From positions 19,869,501 to 19,933,500 of the forward strand of contig NC_134108.1 of assembly GCF_040939455.1 (NCBI RefSeq): 64,000 nucleotides of DNA, in the 5' to 3' direction. The DNA comes from Microcebus murinus (taxonomy: Eukaryota; Chordata; Mammalia; Primates; Cheirogaleidae). Below the pieces are notes generated by a model, which was not told the origin of the DNA, did no database searches, and worked only from the letters and a program-made list of their open reading frames with translations. Position 1 is the first letter of the stretch; each line of letters begins with the position of its first letter. The position numbers and the translations under genes are program-made. Below are positions 1 to 13,294 of the stretch, in pieces.

Positions 1-1543
1 TTTTTAATTCTTTAAATTCTTAAAAATTAGCTCATTGATTTCTTAAGGCAACATCATTCATAATTGAGTAAAAGTTACCCTACTTGATACTCTTCTTCTC
101 TCTCATAATCCTATTTGGTCCCTCTGAAGACCATGAGGGAGGTATAACTACAACATTTATTTTGTACATTTGTAGGCAATGTGCTGAGTAGGGACCTTGC
201 CATGCATGGTCTATCTTACAAACAACTCTCAGAGATATGAATCAGTGTTTTCACTGCATAGATGTGGAAAATAAGATTTATACAGCTTGCAAGTAATGAA
301 ATAAGAGCATGGAAACAGTGTCAAATTACAAAGACCACTGGCTCTGGAATTATAAGCAAACAGAGAAGTGGAGACAAAGATGCAGGCGTGGACACAATTT
401 ACATTTCAGAAAGCTTTATATTTCACAACTACACCCCGACAATACAAACATGTCTTACTGATTTAAATCATATGAAACTATGAGTATTGACACATCACTG
501 GTGTGTCAGGAGTGGACTAAATCTTCTCAAAATTAATTAAAAATATAAAAGTAAATTCCCTAAAAAATTAATTATTTAAATAATACTGAAGCCATTCTTT
601 GTAACTTTTGCCTTTTTTTTTTTTGAACTAATATAATGGTGACTTGATATTTTTAACAAACCATTGGAATGCCTGATTTTTTTTCAGAAAATGTCAAAAT
701 TTTTTACTGTACTGACTGAGATTTTGCTCTCAAATACTTAGAAAACAATATACTTCTTAACTTCAATGAAAAAAAAACTGCTTCGAAAGTAATCTACATT
801 CCTTAACATCAAAGAGATGCTAACCAGGTATTGAAACATCAAACAGATGTATACCACCTCAAAGGAAGTAAAACATTTGTCATGGCCAATGAATATGAAG
901 AAAAAAATTCTTATGAGTAATCAAAGATTGCAGCATAAAATGTTCAAATTAACAAAGATGTTAAAATTATAAAATTCAAGGCCAAAAAGAGTATGATGAG
1001 ACCAGTGTTCTCATACACGATATGAGTAGACTTGGACAGCCTTTCTGCAAGGCCATCTGGCAATGAAAAGCCTTTGATCCAGCAGAGTCACGTAGATGAA
1101 CCTTTTCTTAAAAAACATTCATCAGTTATACTCAAAGATTTATACATAAAGAACCCACTGCAGCATTATAACGTCAAAATCAGAAAAGGTTATTCAGTAC
1201 ATAAAGTACAATGGAATATATACCATTGCCATAAAAAGACATGGCTTATAAAGAAATATAACAATGCTTATAAAATGCTATTAGGGAGAAACAAAAATAA
1301 ATAATATTCAAAAAAGCAAAAGGCTGTATATAAAATATGATTCCAAATCTATACAAATATGATTTATATACATATAGGCATACTTGGAGATACTGCAGGA
1401 TCAGTTCCAGGGCATCTCAATAAAGAAAATATTGCAATAGAGTCAAATAAATTTTTTGGTTTCCCAGTACATAAAAAACTTATATTTACACTATACTGTA
1501 GTCTATTAAGTGTGTAATCACATTATGTCTAAAAATCAATGTA

Positions 1544-3085
1544 CAGCAGGTCCTCAAATAACATTGTTTTGTTCAATGTCATTCATTCCACATTATTTCC
1601 TTATAACATTGATGATAAAAAAAAAAAACCAATTCCCCGCCAGGGCCCCTGTCTGTGTGGAGTCTGCAGTTCTCTCCATGTCTGTGTGGGTTTTTGTTGG
1701 GGGCTGATTCTGGTGTTATGCCTTATACTAATCATTCACTATAGCCTGTACATGTGCTGCATGACTCAGCGGTAGTCAGCATTTTCTTCAGACAGGGTTA
1801 CTGCCTCGTGACATGGTAAGAGGCCTGAGTTTCTGCACGTAAGCAAATGTTTCCCAGCTCCCACACGGTGGGCCCCCGTGGTGGGAGTCTGGAGGCCATA
1901 AAGATAAGAAGAACATTCCCAAGGCCCAGCCCCATGAGATGGTTGATAGTCAATGACAGGTAAGAATCCTCAAGGTAGGGGCAACCTAAGACCAGACACA
2001 ACCGTAGGGGCCGGCCACTGGCTGGAAGAGAGCTGCTGGCTGGGAGAGAGAACAAGAAGTTCTTCAGATGGCTGCATTGCTTTATGTTGCTTATCTCAGC
2101 CTTGGCTTTTGAGCTATGTCTGGTGCCTTAAGTAACTGTTTTGAGGTCTGAGATTATGGGACCATTGTTCCCTTGTGATACAACTCTGGAATTAATGGTT
2201 ATCGCTGCTATGCTCAGATGCTCACATACAAGGAACTGACCTTGGGTCTGGGAGGTATAAAAATAAAGTGACCAGTGCATTGGGCACTTGAGTTATGTAT
2301 TATCCTTCTGTGTCTGTCTGTGTTTTATGTTCTGTGTTCATCCCCTGTCCTATAATCAGGCCATGGCAGATTTTCTCTGGGTATTCAGTGCCCTCCCACA
2401 TCCCAAGGCTGAACCTGGGAGGATCACTGGTACGTCTACATGGTCCTAGTGTCAGTGAGTGTGTCCTGCAAAGGAATGGCATCCTGTCCAGAGCTGGTGA
2501 CTGCCTGGCACTGTGGGCTGCCAGGATGGGCTCTAGCCACCTGCCACCCTGAACTGAAATAAATGGGTTGGAAAATGAATGAATGAATGAATTATTGTAA
2601 AACAAAAATTTGTAAATTTTATGATAATCATACAAATGCACGACAATAAACCACGCGGCCAAAAGCACTCATTTAACTGCTATGTTTGTGATGGATTTGG
2701 AACTGCGTGATAGGAGGGGTCCTCACAGTTTTTACTTTGCAAATGTTTGTTCCTTGACTTAACCCACCACCACCACAACCAGCATCACTCACTGATTCAA
2801 GATTAGGCAAATAATACTCTTACTTGTCTTTACAAATATTTCATAAATGCATATAAAGCTCATGTGTATTTCAATGATTCATATTAGAAGTGTTTTGGTC
2901 TTTATTTAGAAGTTTGCTGATTTTTGTGATAATATATACACCATAGAAACTTAACTCTTGTTTATATCAATTGATCTATGGTAAAATTGCTTTTGTTATA
3001 GTAAAATTGCTTTTGTTATCCATTTTGCTTAAAATTGCGGTTTCCAAGAAACTATTGACAACAATGTTAAGTGAGGACTTAATTG
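1544..3085. mobile_element. Second DNA transposon nested in the Tigger1 copy
   Basis: Inserted at a TA that is duplicated on both sides (1542-1543 and 3086-3087). The ends form imperfect inverted repeats: cagcaggtcctcaaataaca on the left and, read on the other strand, caattaagtcctcacttaac on the right. No transposase frame is seen, so it is probably a non-autonomous or internally deleted member of the pogo/Tigger-like group; I am not sure of the subfamily. It is itself split by an LTR; without that insert it is about 0.87 kb. It contains a small tandem duplication (taaaattgcttttgttatag type) near 2979-3019. Confidence 0.75.
1695..2368 (+). mobile_element. Solo LTR of an endogenous retrovirus-like element
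   Basis: About 674 bases beginning TGTTGGGG and ending GGCA, inside the second DNA transposon. The flanks are ggtttt (1689-1694) and gatttt (2369-2374), a plausible six-base target duplication with one change, and the host element reads on across the gap. A TATA-like ggtataaaa and an overlapping AATAAA near 2253-2270 fit the promoter and polyadenylation end of an LTR in plus orientation. There is no internal retroviral sequence beside it, so it is a solo LTR. I do not recognise the subfamily with confidence. Confidence 0.65.
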
Positions 3086-3125
3086 TACACACCTTAATTT
3101 AAAATTATTTTATTGCTAAAAAATG

Positions 3126-4864
3126 CTAACGATCATCTGAGCCTTCGGCAAGTCATAATTTTTTAGCTGGTGGAGGGTCTTGCGTCAATGTTGATGGCTG
3201 CCAACTGATCAGGGTGGTTTGCTGAAGGTGGGGATGGCTGTGGAAATTTCTTAAAATAAGACAACAATGAAGCTTGTTGCATTAGTTGATTCTTCCTTTC
3301 ATGAAAGATTTCTCTGTAGCATGCACTGGTGTTTGATAACATTTTATCCACAGAACTTTCACATTTGGGTCAATCCTCCCAAACCCTTTCAAAAGCTTCC
3401 ATTTTATCAACTAAGTTTATGTAATATTCTAAATCCTTTGTTGTCATTTCTACAATGTTCGTAGCATCTTCACCAGGAGTAGATACCTTCTCAAGAAACC
3501 ACTTTCTGTAGTGTTGTTCATCCATTAGAAGAAACTCCCCATCCATACAAGTTTGATCATGAGATTGTAGCAATTCAGTCACATATTCAAGCTCCACTTC
3601 TGATTCTAGTTCTCTTGCTCTTTCCACCACATCTGTAGTTACTCCCTCTACTGAAGTCTTGAACCCCTCAAAGTCATCCATGAGGGCTGGAATCAACGTC
3701 TTCCAAAAGTCTGTTAATGTTCATATTTTGACCTCCTCCCATGAATCACGAATGTTCTTGATAGCATCTGGAATACTGAATCCTTTCCAAAATGTTTTCA
3801 ACTTACTTTGCCCAGATCGTTCAGAGGAATAACTATCTATGGCAGCTATAGCTTTATGAAATGTATTTCTTAAATAATAAGACTTAAAAGTCAAGTTACT
3901 CCTTAATCCATGGGCTACAGAATAGATGATGTATTAGCAGGCAAGAAAACAACATTCATCTCCTTGTACATCTCCACCAGAGCTCTTGGGTAACTAGATG
4001 CATTGTCAATAAGTAATATTCTGAAAGGAATCTTTTTTTTCTGAGCAGATTTCAACAATGGGCTTAAAATATTCAGTATACCATGCTACAAACAGATGTA
4101 CTATCACCTAGGCTTGTTCCCTTAATAGAGTATAGGCATAATTCTTAAGGGTGCCAGGATTTTTGGAATGGTAGCTGAGCATTGGCTTCAACTTAAAGTC
4201 ACTAGCTGCATTAGCCCTTAACAAGAATGTCAGCCTTGAAGCTTTGAAGCCAGGCATTGATTTCTCCTCTTTAATTATGAAAGTCCTAGATGACATCTTC
4301 TTCCAGTAGAAGATTGTTTTGTCTACATTAAAAGTCTGTTGTTTTTTGTAGCCATCTTCAACAACGATCTTAGCTAGATCTTCCGGATAACTTGCTACAG
4401 CTTCTACAATAGCACTTGCTGCTTCATTTTGCACTTTTATGTTACAGAGAAGGCTTCTTTCCTAAAACCTCATGAACCAATCTCTGCTAGCTTCATATTT
4501 TTCTTCTGCAGCTTCCTCATCTCTCTTAGCCTTCATAGCATTGAAGAGAGTCAGGGCCTGCCGTAGATTAGGTTTTGGCTTAAGGAAACGTTGTGGCTGG
4601 TTTGATCTTCTATCCAGACCACTCAAACTTTTTCCATATTAACAATGAGGTTGTTTCACATTCTTACCATCCATGTTCAGTGAAGTGCACTTTTAATTTC
4701 AAGAACTTTTCCTTTGCATTCACAACTTAGTTAACTGTTTGGTGCAAGGGGCCTAGCTTTTGTCCTTTCTAGGTTTCTGGCATGCCTTCCTCATTAAGCT
4801 TCATCATTTTCTAGCTTTTTATTTAAAGTGAAGGGATGCTTTCACTTGAACACTTAGAGGCCAT
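3126..4864 (-). pseudogene. Dead Tigger1 transposase (pogo-like DDE)
   Basis: Minus-strand frames from an ATG at 4862-4864 to a stop at 3126-3128 match the Tigger transposase: an N-terminal start MASKCSSE followed at once by a stop, [12 protein letters not shown] near 4323 and LLIDN near 4005 (first two catalytic aspartates kept), then a stretch near 3925 where the block SILxPMDxG is broken by two stops. The C-terminal part is the best kept (3370-3696 with [14 protein letters not shown] and [20 protein letters not shown]; 3163-3351 with [13 protein letters not shown] and [11 protein letters not shown]). Several frameshifts separate the pieces. The family is related to CENP-B and jerky proteins; this copy cannot make an enzyme. 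Confidence 0.92.
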
Positions 4865-7800
4865 TGTAGGGTTATTAATTTTAATATTGTTGTGTCTCAG
4901 GGAATAGGGAGGCCCAAGAAGAGAGAAACACGGAGGAAGAGTCAGTTGCTGCAGCAGTCCAAATACACACAACATTTATCGATTAAGTTTGCTGTTTTAT
5001 AAGGGCAATTTGACACCACAAATCAATTACAATAGTAACATCAAAAACCACTGATCTCAGAGCACAATAGCAGATGTATAATGATAATGATAATAATAAT
5101 AATAATGATGATAAAGTTTGAAATACTGCAAGAATTACCAAAATGTGACATAGAGACACAAAGTGAGCACATGCTGCTGGAAAAATGACACCGATAAACT
5201 TGCTTGACGCAGGGTTGTCACAAACCTTCAATTTGTGAAAAATTCATTATCTGCAAAGCACAGTAAAGCAATGTGCAACAAAACGGGGTATGCCTGAGTA
5301 CACAAAGAAGAGTGAAATGGAATAAAGTGAGACATTATTAATATTCCCTTCTGAGTAACAGACTCAGCTGGTAGGCTAAATTTTCTTCTTCCTCCCTTTC
5401 TGCATTTAATGAAGTGAGCATTTTCTTTCTAAGCCATCCAGGAATAAAATGTAAATGCTATTTTTAAAATTAACGAAATCTATTTTAACTTGCCAAACAA
5501 AATTAAAACTTACTTGCTACAGATTCAGATTCAAAAGCTGATGCCATTATACCTCTTTGATGGTATAATTCAGAGATTTTTCTAAAAAAATTTGTTTTAG
5601 AACTTAGAGAAACCAAGAGAGATAAAATACTGGGGTCTGGCACAGTCAGTTGACATACTCATTTCACTTCACATAGTTGAAGGTATGTCTAGAAAGACAA
5701 CCTCCCCACTCCCAACCTAGGGCTCCCTTTGCTATCCCTCTTGCTTCACAAGTACCTTAATTCTTTATTTAATCTCCCAAAAGATTTTTTTTCAATGTAA
5801 ATTAGTGTCATGCAGAACTATTTAATTGCGTATCCTTCCTAATTTCCTTCCAGGCCTAATCAACCACCCCATCTCCCCATACATATCTGCACTAATCGGG
5901 TGTATATCAGGAAATAATATGGAGTGGTTGACTCCTGGTCTTTAATTTCTGGCCCTTATTAGTAAAGAAAACATTCTACTGCTCTGTACAGTGCTTTGAG
6001 CCTTCAATGAAATATCTCCTAGACTGCAATAAATATTTGTTAATTTTGATTTAATTTAAAGACCAGGGAGGTTAATCAAGAGCAATTAATCAAGAGCACA
6101 AACTAGATGCTATAAATAAATAAATACATTTTAAAATCCTCCAACAACCTTTGAGTCATTTCTCGTCTAGCAACATGCATTGTGATTCATTCTTGAAAAC
6201 CAGTGTAAAATGTGTTGCTCCATATAATTTTCAGTAAATAAGGAACAACCCTATGTTTCAAGCATTATAATTTCTACCATTCTCTCACCAGATAAAAGGA
6301 AAATTCAGTTTATCTGGCAATGTAAAAAGTGCTAGATACAATGAGGTTTAAAATATAATGATTTAAAAACAACAGCATGTGTCCTGAAAGCACCACACCA
6401 TATGTGATTAAGTCAAATTATAAAGCAGTAGCTTTAAGCAAAAACTCAGAGAAATGAGAAAAGCAAAACAAAAAGATGTAGTTATGAATGGGTTTTGCAG
6501 TAACTTATTATGAGTAAATCACTCATTTGATAAAGCGTATGTGCCTTTCCTAAATAAAGACAAGGGTAGTTCCAGAGCTTAAGAATAGAATCTTGATAAA
6601 TTTCTAGTAACTTTGCTAAATGTGGAAAAAATAAAGACATTATGTCAACACCAAAAGAAAGGTCCCCTGTGCCTGCCTCAACAAAAATTATCAGTTTTAA
6701 GCAGGATTTACAAAACCTTGTCAAATAGGGGTACAAACCACACTTACTATTATACTGAATTTCAAAGAATGAATGCTTTCCTAAAGAACAATTTTCTTTC
6801 TAGTCTCTCCAGGAATTAGTCAACTATAATAAATGAGGATATTGATACTACATATTTCATGCTTTGGAAAGTCACAAAGTTCTATAGTAAGGTATATGGA
6901 GCTTTTGTAAAAGAAAAAAAAATGAGAGTTTTAAAATGTCTTCCACTTAAATTTAAAATGAGCTGAAAGAATGAACACTACAGACCCAGTAAATGTTGAT
7001 CAACAGGTAAGTCAAGCCATTTTTAAACTATTTTGCATTTGTCACCATCTTAAGTTGAAAAGGGAAGAACACACAAAGAGGGTGATTCAAGTTCCTTTAT
7101 GACCCACAACAGTTAAGTGTGCAAGGCTTCAGGTGATCTGACCAGTCCTGATAACAGCAGGGCTGGTGTTCCTCATAAAACATTTTATCGTGAAAATATT
7201 CAAGCATATAGGATAATTGAAAGAATAGTAAAATAAACACCCACATGCTGACAACCAGAGTCAACAGCTGTTAAGATGTCGTCACATGTGTTTCATCTAA
7301 AGAGGTATATTTTATTTATTTTCTGGAACCTTCTTCAAGTAAATTGTTCACTCCAACTACTGGACTCAGTTGGTGTCAACAATGCAAGCCAGAAACCTGT
7401 AAAATACACTTTGTAGTATAGCCCCATAAAATCCCAAAATAGAATATATCCTTATCAAAACAGTTCAGCCATGGCCACTAACTATTAATACATCCTAGGA
7501 CAGACCACTCCACCCCTCTAAGCCTCTGTCTCCTCATCTCTAAATAATGAAGAAGCTAAACTTGAAAATATCCAAAGGCACCACTGGTTATTAAATCTTA
7601 TCATCTCAATACCCACAAGAAAACTCCATTCTCGCTGCCCTGTTCAGTCTGCATATGAAGCGTGGAGAGACTGTACTGTACTAAAAGACAGCTGGCCCTC
7701 TACCCTAGCCCTCACTGCTGTGGACTCTTTTCTAGAAATCACTCCAGCCTTTAAAGTAAGGATGACATTTGGCACAAGGAAACTACTGAATTATTAAGTT

Positions 7801-9169
7801 GTCTAATGAACTATTGATTCTCAACCACATGCAACTTCCTGAAATTTTGGTTTATATTATATAATTTCTCAGATCTTTCATTAGCTTCCTAGCAAGCTTT
7901 GCTGCTCAGCTTTTAGAAAGAAGTATAATAGGTCATTAGGCTTCCATTAGAAGCAATTACTTCAAAAAAGAGCAAATGTTTCCCTTTCTTTACCACCACA
8001 TCATGTAAGCATCTTCCGCAATGACAGGCTATATAATGAGCAATCTAGGTTCTGCTTCAAGAATTAATGCAAAACAGCACTTGGTCATTATGGTCATTAA
8101 ATTTGGATCATTCATTACCTATCAAAACCTCACCCTCAAAATAGACATTATACGAAAATCACGTGAGAATTGCCAGAATGTTGAATTATTATTGAAATCC
8201 AAGGAAGATCTTCTTCAAGCCTTCCCAAGTTTCATATGCACCCACAAGCATCTAAGATTACTGATGCATAGACTTTTAAAATTATGGCTGCACTGATTTT
8301 GGAATGAATAAAGATATCAGGACATTTCCTTCGACTAGAAACTGTAGCCTCAGGGGCTATTAGTCCTGCTCTGAAGACACAGACCCGTTTATGCAGCCCC
8401 AGTTTGAATCTCAGTTGTTTGGAAACAGTATGATTTTACTGGCAGCAGATGCACCTTAATATGGAAGCTGGCCGTGTGCCTCAGCAAAGAAGAAAAATGA
8501 ACTGACCCTGCACTGCAGAAAGACATGAGGTGGTAACTATTCAACATTCTGCCACCTGAGCCGAGACAAACAGAAACTTTAGTGTGTTCTTTCACCATTT
8601 TCAAAAAGTATTCCAGCAGTGAACAGTGGTAAAATCATATGTAGCTAAATACTGTCATTGGTTTTTTTATTGTTTCTATTTGTTTATAGAAAAGGAAACT
8701 ACAGAAAATTTGATATTTCAAATTGTAGGTCTGTATAGCAAATTGATCTGCATGAACACCATGGCCCTAATATTATCTTTCTCAGGTAAGTAGAATGCAT
8801 GGTATTCTTGCTGTCTAGATGATAAAACTGGGGATTGATATATCTCTTATAAATTAAATAAGACCAATTAGCAAGTAAAGAATCAAATCCAGGCCCTCTG
8901 ATTCCAAATACAGCATTTTTCCCATTACATTTTACTTTCACCATACTATAATTAATATGAAAAATAAATTACTATATATACTTCAGTTCCATAAGGTTTA
9001 CAAATCATTTAACATAAGCTACTTACTGTTTAGTTGTTATAAATAATTAAAGCTCAAAACTACCAAATTCTCTAAAACAAAGTAGTAAAATTATCACAAT
9101 AAATTAGAATTACTTTGCCATGACATTTACCTAACACTATGCTATCAAAGTACTGCCAGCTTAATATTA

Positions 9170-9412
9170 AAAAGAAGAAACCTAGAAAGAGCCTTTGTGG
9201 TTGCCTAGGGCTAGGACAGTGGGATGGGAGGAAATGAGGAATGCCTGCTCATGAGTAATGAGTATGGGGGATTTCTTTTTGAAAGGGAACAAAATATTAT
9301 AAAATTAGATTGTGGTGATGGTTGTATAATCCTGTGAATATGCTAAAAATCAATGAATTATATGTTATAAAGCAGTGAATTACATGTGAATTATATCCCA
9401 ATAAAGCTTTTC
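9170..9412 (+). mobile_element. Old L1 3' end fragment
   Basis: Shows the usual tail wording of mammalian L1M elements: ggttgcctagggctagg, then gattgtggtgatggttgtat, then gaattatatcccaataaagc. Plus orientation, 5' truncated. Confidence 0.7.
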
Positions 9413-10035
9413 CAAAAAGAAAAAAACTGGAATCAAAGTATGTAGGATTTCTGCTTTATTATATTAACATTGTAAATCTAAGGAAATATTGAAAATTTGG
9501 GTTTCTTATTCAATTACAAATACTGTTCTATTCAAAGGACTCTTCTAAAATAAGATATGGCCCCAAATTCAAGAAGTTTATAATTCAGAAGGTAATACAA
9601 AGAAATAAACAGTTAGTTATAATACAAGGTAAAGTTAAATATAAATTCCATGTAAATAAGTGGGCATAAAATGTAGTGGAACATTCCAGAGGAATTTCCT
9701 GGAAGCTTAAATATGAATTACCAAGGGGCTCTGTGACCTTGGGCAGCACAAAATAATATATTAAAGTACTTTAAGAGCACAGCTCTGCAAACATGTTAAG
9801 ACATTGCTTCTTCGTTTATAAAATAAGGAAATGAGCAAGGAATTTCTACAAATCATAAAGTTCTAAAAACTGCAATTTAAGTTAATACTAGTTAGACTGA
9901 CTTCCACTGTGAATCATGTTTTGTTTTTGCTTGAAACACTGTGTCATTCCCTTATCAACAAGACATAACATAGAAGTATAACATTGTTGTCATTCCCATA
10001 CCAAAATGACTTGCATCTAAAATAAGATTTTTTCC

Positions 10036-10330
10036 TTTTTTTTTTTTTGAGACAGAGTCTTGCTCTGTTGCCCCAGGTAGAGTGCCATGGTATCATTGTA
10101 GCTCACTGCAACCTCAAACTCCTGGGCTAAAGCAACCCTCCTGCCTCAGCCTCCTGAGTAGCTGGGTCCGCAGGCTCACACCACCACTCCTGGCTCATTT
10201 TTCTATTTTTAGTAGACACAGGGGTCTCTCTCTTGCTCAAGGCTGGTCTCAAACTTCTGATTCCAAGTGATCTTCCTGCCTTGGCCTACAGAGTGCTAGG
10301 ATTATAGGCCTGAACCACTGTGCCCGACTG
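10036..10330 (-). mobile_element. Alu SINE (dimeric, minus)
   Basis: Poly-T followed by ttgagacagagtcttgctctgttg and, near the far end, gtgctaggattataggcctga: a dimeric Alu in reverse orientation. Near-identical flanks aagattttttcc (10024-10035) and aagattgtttcc (10331-10342) are the target-site duplication. Confidence 0.93.
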
Positions 10331-10614
10331 AAGATTGTTTCCTTTAAAGGAGACATTCTGAAGAACTATGTCCTTATTTTAAAGATACAAATATTATACA
10401 GTCTCTCTTTTAGCATTTCCTGTTGTAAATGCTCTGTATGTTTGGGTTTCTCTAATATTCACAAATATTTTTCCTTTGAAAATGAACTAAATTTTGGAAA
10501 TGGTCAAAAGTCAAGGATCTGGCAAACATAGCTGGCAACCGAAAGAGCAATTTTTTTAACTAAGATGAAAATGTAAATAAATGAACTTCGTAGCCATTTC
10601 TGATGAACAAGTAG

Positions 10615-10905
10615 CCAATGTCCTCTGAATCCAGTCAGCATGCTGTTGTTCTCTGTTTCTCTGCTCAGTTGTCTATTCTCAGAATTCTCTGCTCTACTAA
10701 AATTCTACCTACTCTTCAAGTTCAATATTAGCACTACCTTTTCTCTTAATACTTCCCTGACACCATCAAGTCAGAAATTACTACCCCTTCTTCTGTGTTC
10801 TAACAACTTCTATTGTTTTGTTATACTGTATGAGGCACATCCCATTTTAGACACTACAGTGTCTGGGTTCTCAGTATCTAGAACTCAGATAGTTCAGAGA
10901 TAGAA
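10615..10905 (+). mobile_element. L2-like LINE 3' fragment
   Basis: Pyrimidine-rich block with the L2 order: short exon-like ctactcttcaagttc, then cttccctgacaccat, then ctgtatgaggcac and a closing tctgggttctcagtatct. Heavily diverged. Confidence 0.5.
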
Positions 10906-11044
10906 TATTTGGTTCCACACCGAGGCAAATCATTTAACCTGACTAGGTTTTAGTCTATAGCAGGGCTATGTTTTTCATCTAATAACTTCATAAAATATTT
11001 TTAATTAGCATTGTCTCTCTTATTAGGGCACAAGAAATTAGGCA

Positions 11045-11395
11045 TTTAAGCTGGTAGTGGGCATATAAACAGCTACTACCTTGCAAAAGGGAAATTTATA
11101 TATCAAAGACCTTTAAATGTTTTGGTCCTTTTGGTCTAGTTATTCTATTCTAAAAACATATCCTGGACATAATAAGGATACACTCAATAATTTATAAGGA
11201 TGTTTATCACAGAATTATTTATCATGAGGACATTGGTAATAACCTCGCTATCTAACCACAGTAGATAGCTTGCATAAATTGTGGTGCAGCCATTCAATAG
11301 AATTTTATTTACACTGTTAAAAATCACAATAAAAGACATGGAAAAGAATTCATGATGTGTAAAGTTTAAAAGGAAGGTTATAAAATCCCAGAAGA
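11045..11395 (+). mobile_element. Old L1 fragment
   Basis: Resembles the 3' part of L1M elements in plus orientation: the runs ttggtctagttattctattct, gatgtttatcacagaattat, attgtggtgcagccattcaa and acatggaaaagaattcat are in the normal order. Confidence 0.6.
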
Positions 11396-12436
11396 AAGCT
11401 AAATAGCAGACAGCATTTTGGTAGTTCTGTATCACACCCACCCTGGCCTGAGGGAGACCAGTCCCCTGGCAGCTTGCACTGGGTAGCTGCACTCACACCT
11501 TTGTCTTTTCAAATCCTGAATCCAGAGTAAATACGCTGTTACATGATGTTTTCAACCGAAAAAAAGTTCCCCTTTCCTCTATCTCTTTAACTCTTTCGAA
11601 GTTTACCCTAAAGGATGTAAAACTCCTCATTTTATAAAATTTCAAGAGCTTTTTAAAAAAAATGATTATAATTAATAGCAGATGTATACCTAGAACACTA
11701 AATTCAGATGTTTTGGGGTGAGCTTAGATTCAAAACTGATGGACTCAAAAAACGTAATTCTTAAAAACACTGAGAAGTACATTTAAGTCTCAGAATTTCT
11801 TTCCATGCTATCCTAAGCAAACATGTTTGCTTTCCCTCGTATATCAGTCACAGTCAAGATGACTTCTTTCCTTTGTTTAGTTTCTGGCAATGGAATAGGA
11901 CTTCTTTTTAATATGATGCTTTATATAAAACAGAGTTGTATCGGTTTCATTGTGGGTTAACTAGGCTTTTAGGAGCCTAAGCAATAACCCAGAGAAGCCC
12001 TCATAAACTGAGGACCCATTCTATGAGGCTGCTATCACAAGCCCACCGGTCAAGGGAAGCTTTTTCTTGCGCTTCCTCAAGCTGAGACTCAGAGAAAATA
12101 ACAACCCCAAGAGAAACTTGAAAGATGTCTTTTCTCCTTTACTGTTGAAACCAGTGGTTTATGTAACTTGGGCTGGACCTGGTTACATTTGAGACCTAGT
12201 GAGTCAAAGTCTATGGGCATGAATCTTTTGGAAAAGTTCTCTGGGTGACTATGATGTGAACTTCCTTGTTAAGAGGTAAGGGTTACTACAGGGGTGAAGG
12301 CAATAAGGGTGAAGATAGCACCTCTACTCCCAGGAGACATTAGGCTGTGCCGGCAAATAGCGTGGATCATCTTGTTTGAGCCACACAACCAATGTGTGAG
12401 AATAATCGTAAAAATAATGATAACTGCAATAACAGT

Positions 12437-12715
12437 AGCCAAAACATGTAGCATTATGGGCCAGCTCTGTTTTTACCCTTTAATAAATACTAACTTATTT
12501 AATTCCTACAACAACCTCATGAGAGAGAGAGACAGACAGACAGACAGAGACAGAGACAGAGAGACAGAGAGACAGAGACAGAGACAGAGATTGATTCTAG
12601 CCCCACCTTCTGAAAAGGGAACTGAAACGCAGAGATGTTAAATGACTTGCCAGGGTCATATAACGGGTAAGTGGCAAAGCCAGGCTTGTTTGAATCTAGT
12701 CTCACTCTAGACTAC
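12437..12715 (-). mobile_element. MIR SINE (minus) split by a microsatellite
   Basis: The right-hand part, aaaagggaactgaaacgcag then atgacttgccagggtcatat, and the left part, acttatttaattcctacaac then aacctcatgag, are the two halves of a reversed MIR. Where the joining segment should be sits a (GACAGA)-type tract. Confidence 0.7.
12521..12590. repeat. (GACAGA)n / (GA)n microsatellite
   Basis: Seventy bases of GAGA, GACA and GACAGA units, purine-rich apart from regular C. It lies within a MIR copy. Confidence 0.95.
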
Positions 12716-12995
12716 TGTGAAATCTCTTAACCATTAGAATTCTTCCGTACAACTTATTTGAACTTCCTCGTTTTACATGGAAAATGCAAGATTGCATTTT
12801 ATGTTTATAGGGCTCAGCACATATCTTTGGCACAAGACAGCCATTCAATACACGTTCTTTGAACGAAAGTGAATTTTTTAAAAGACATATTTCTTATTTT
12901 TAAAAAGGTACAGTCTAGAAAGTTGACTCTTTTCAATTTACTTTTTTAAGGTTCTATTATGCCCTTTTAAACATAATGATAAAATAACTACATTT

Positions 12996-13294
12996 GGCGC
13001 CAAGAACTATGGCTCATGACTGTAATCTCAGAACTTTGGGAGGCCAAGGTGGGAAGATTGCTTGTGCCATGGAGTCTGAGACCAGCCTGTGCAACACAGC
13101 AAGACCCCATCTCTACAAAAAATAATACAATTAGCCAGGCACGGTGGCATGCTTATAGTCCTAGTTACTCAGGAGGCTGAGGCAGGAAGATCATTTGGGC
13201 CCAGAAATTTGAGGTTGCAGTGAGCTACAATCATGCCACTGCACTCCAGCGTGGGCAACAAAGGGACATCCTGTCTCTAAAAAGGAAAAAAAAA
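12996..13294 (+). mobile_element. Alu SINE (dimeric, plus, AluJ-like)
   Basis: ggctcatgactgtaatctca, gaactttgggaggccaagg, gcactccagcgtgggcaaca and an A-rich tail mark a plus-strand Alu. Flanks aactacattt (12986-12995) and aactaccttt (13295-13304) are the target duplication. Divergence suggests an old copy. Confidence 0.93.

Larger units (their letters stand above)
1375..5297 (-). mobile_element. Tigger1-type DNA transposon, interrupted
   Basis: Both ends carry the Tigger1 terminal inverted repeat: ggcatacttgg at 1377 and, on the other strand, caggcatacccc at 5297. The left end is preceded by TA, the usual target duplication of this pogo-like family. Between them lies a dead transposase gene on the minus strand. 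Total span is 3.9 kb because a second transposon sits at 1544-3085; without it the element is about 2.4 kb, the normal full length. The sequence resumes on either side of the insertion with no visible loss. Family name rests on recognition of the ends and the transposase. Confidence 0.9.

Noticed and set aside
2300..2668. 122-codon minus-strand open frame
   Set aside because: Covers the junction of the solo LTR and the DNA transposon; not a gene.
12294..12641. 115-codon plus-strand frame ending in alternating Arg/Asp/Thr/Glu
   Set aside because: The tail is the (GACAGA)n microsatellite read as protein.
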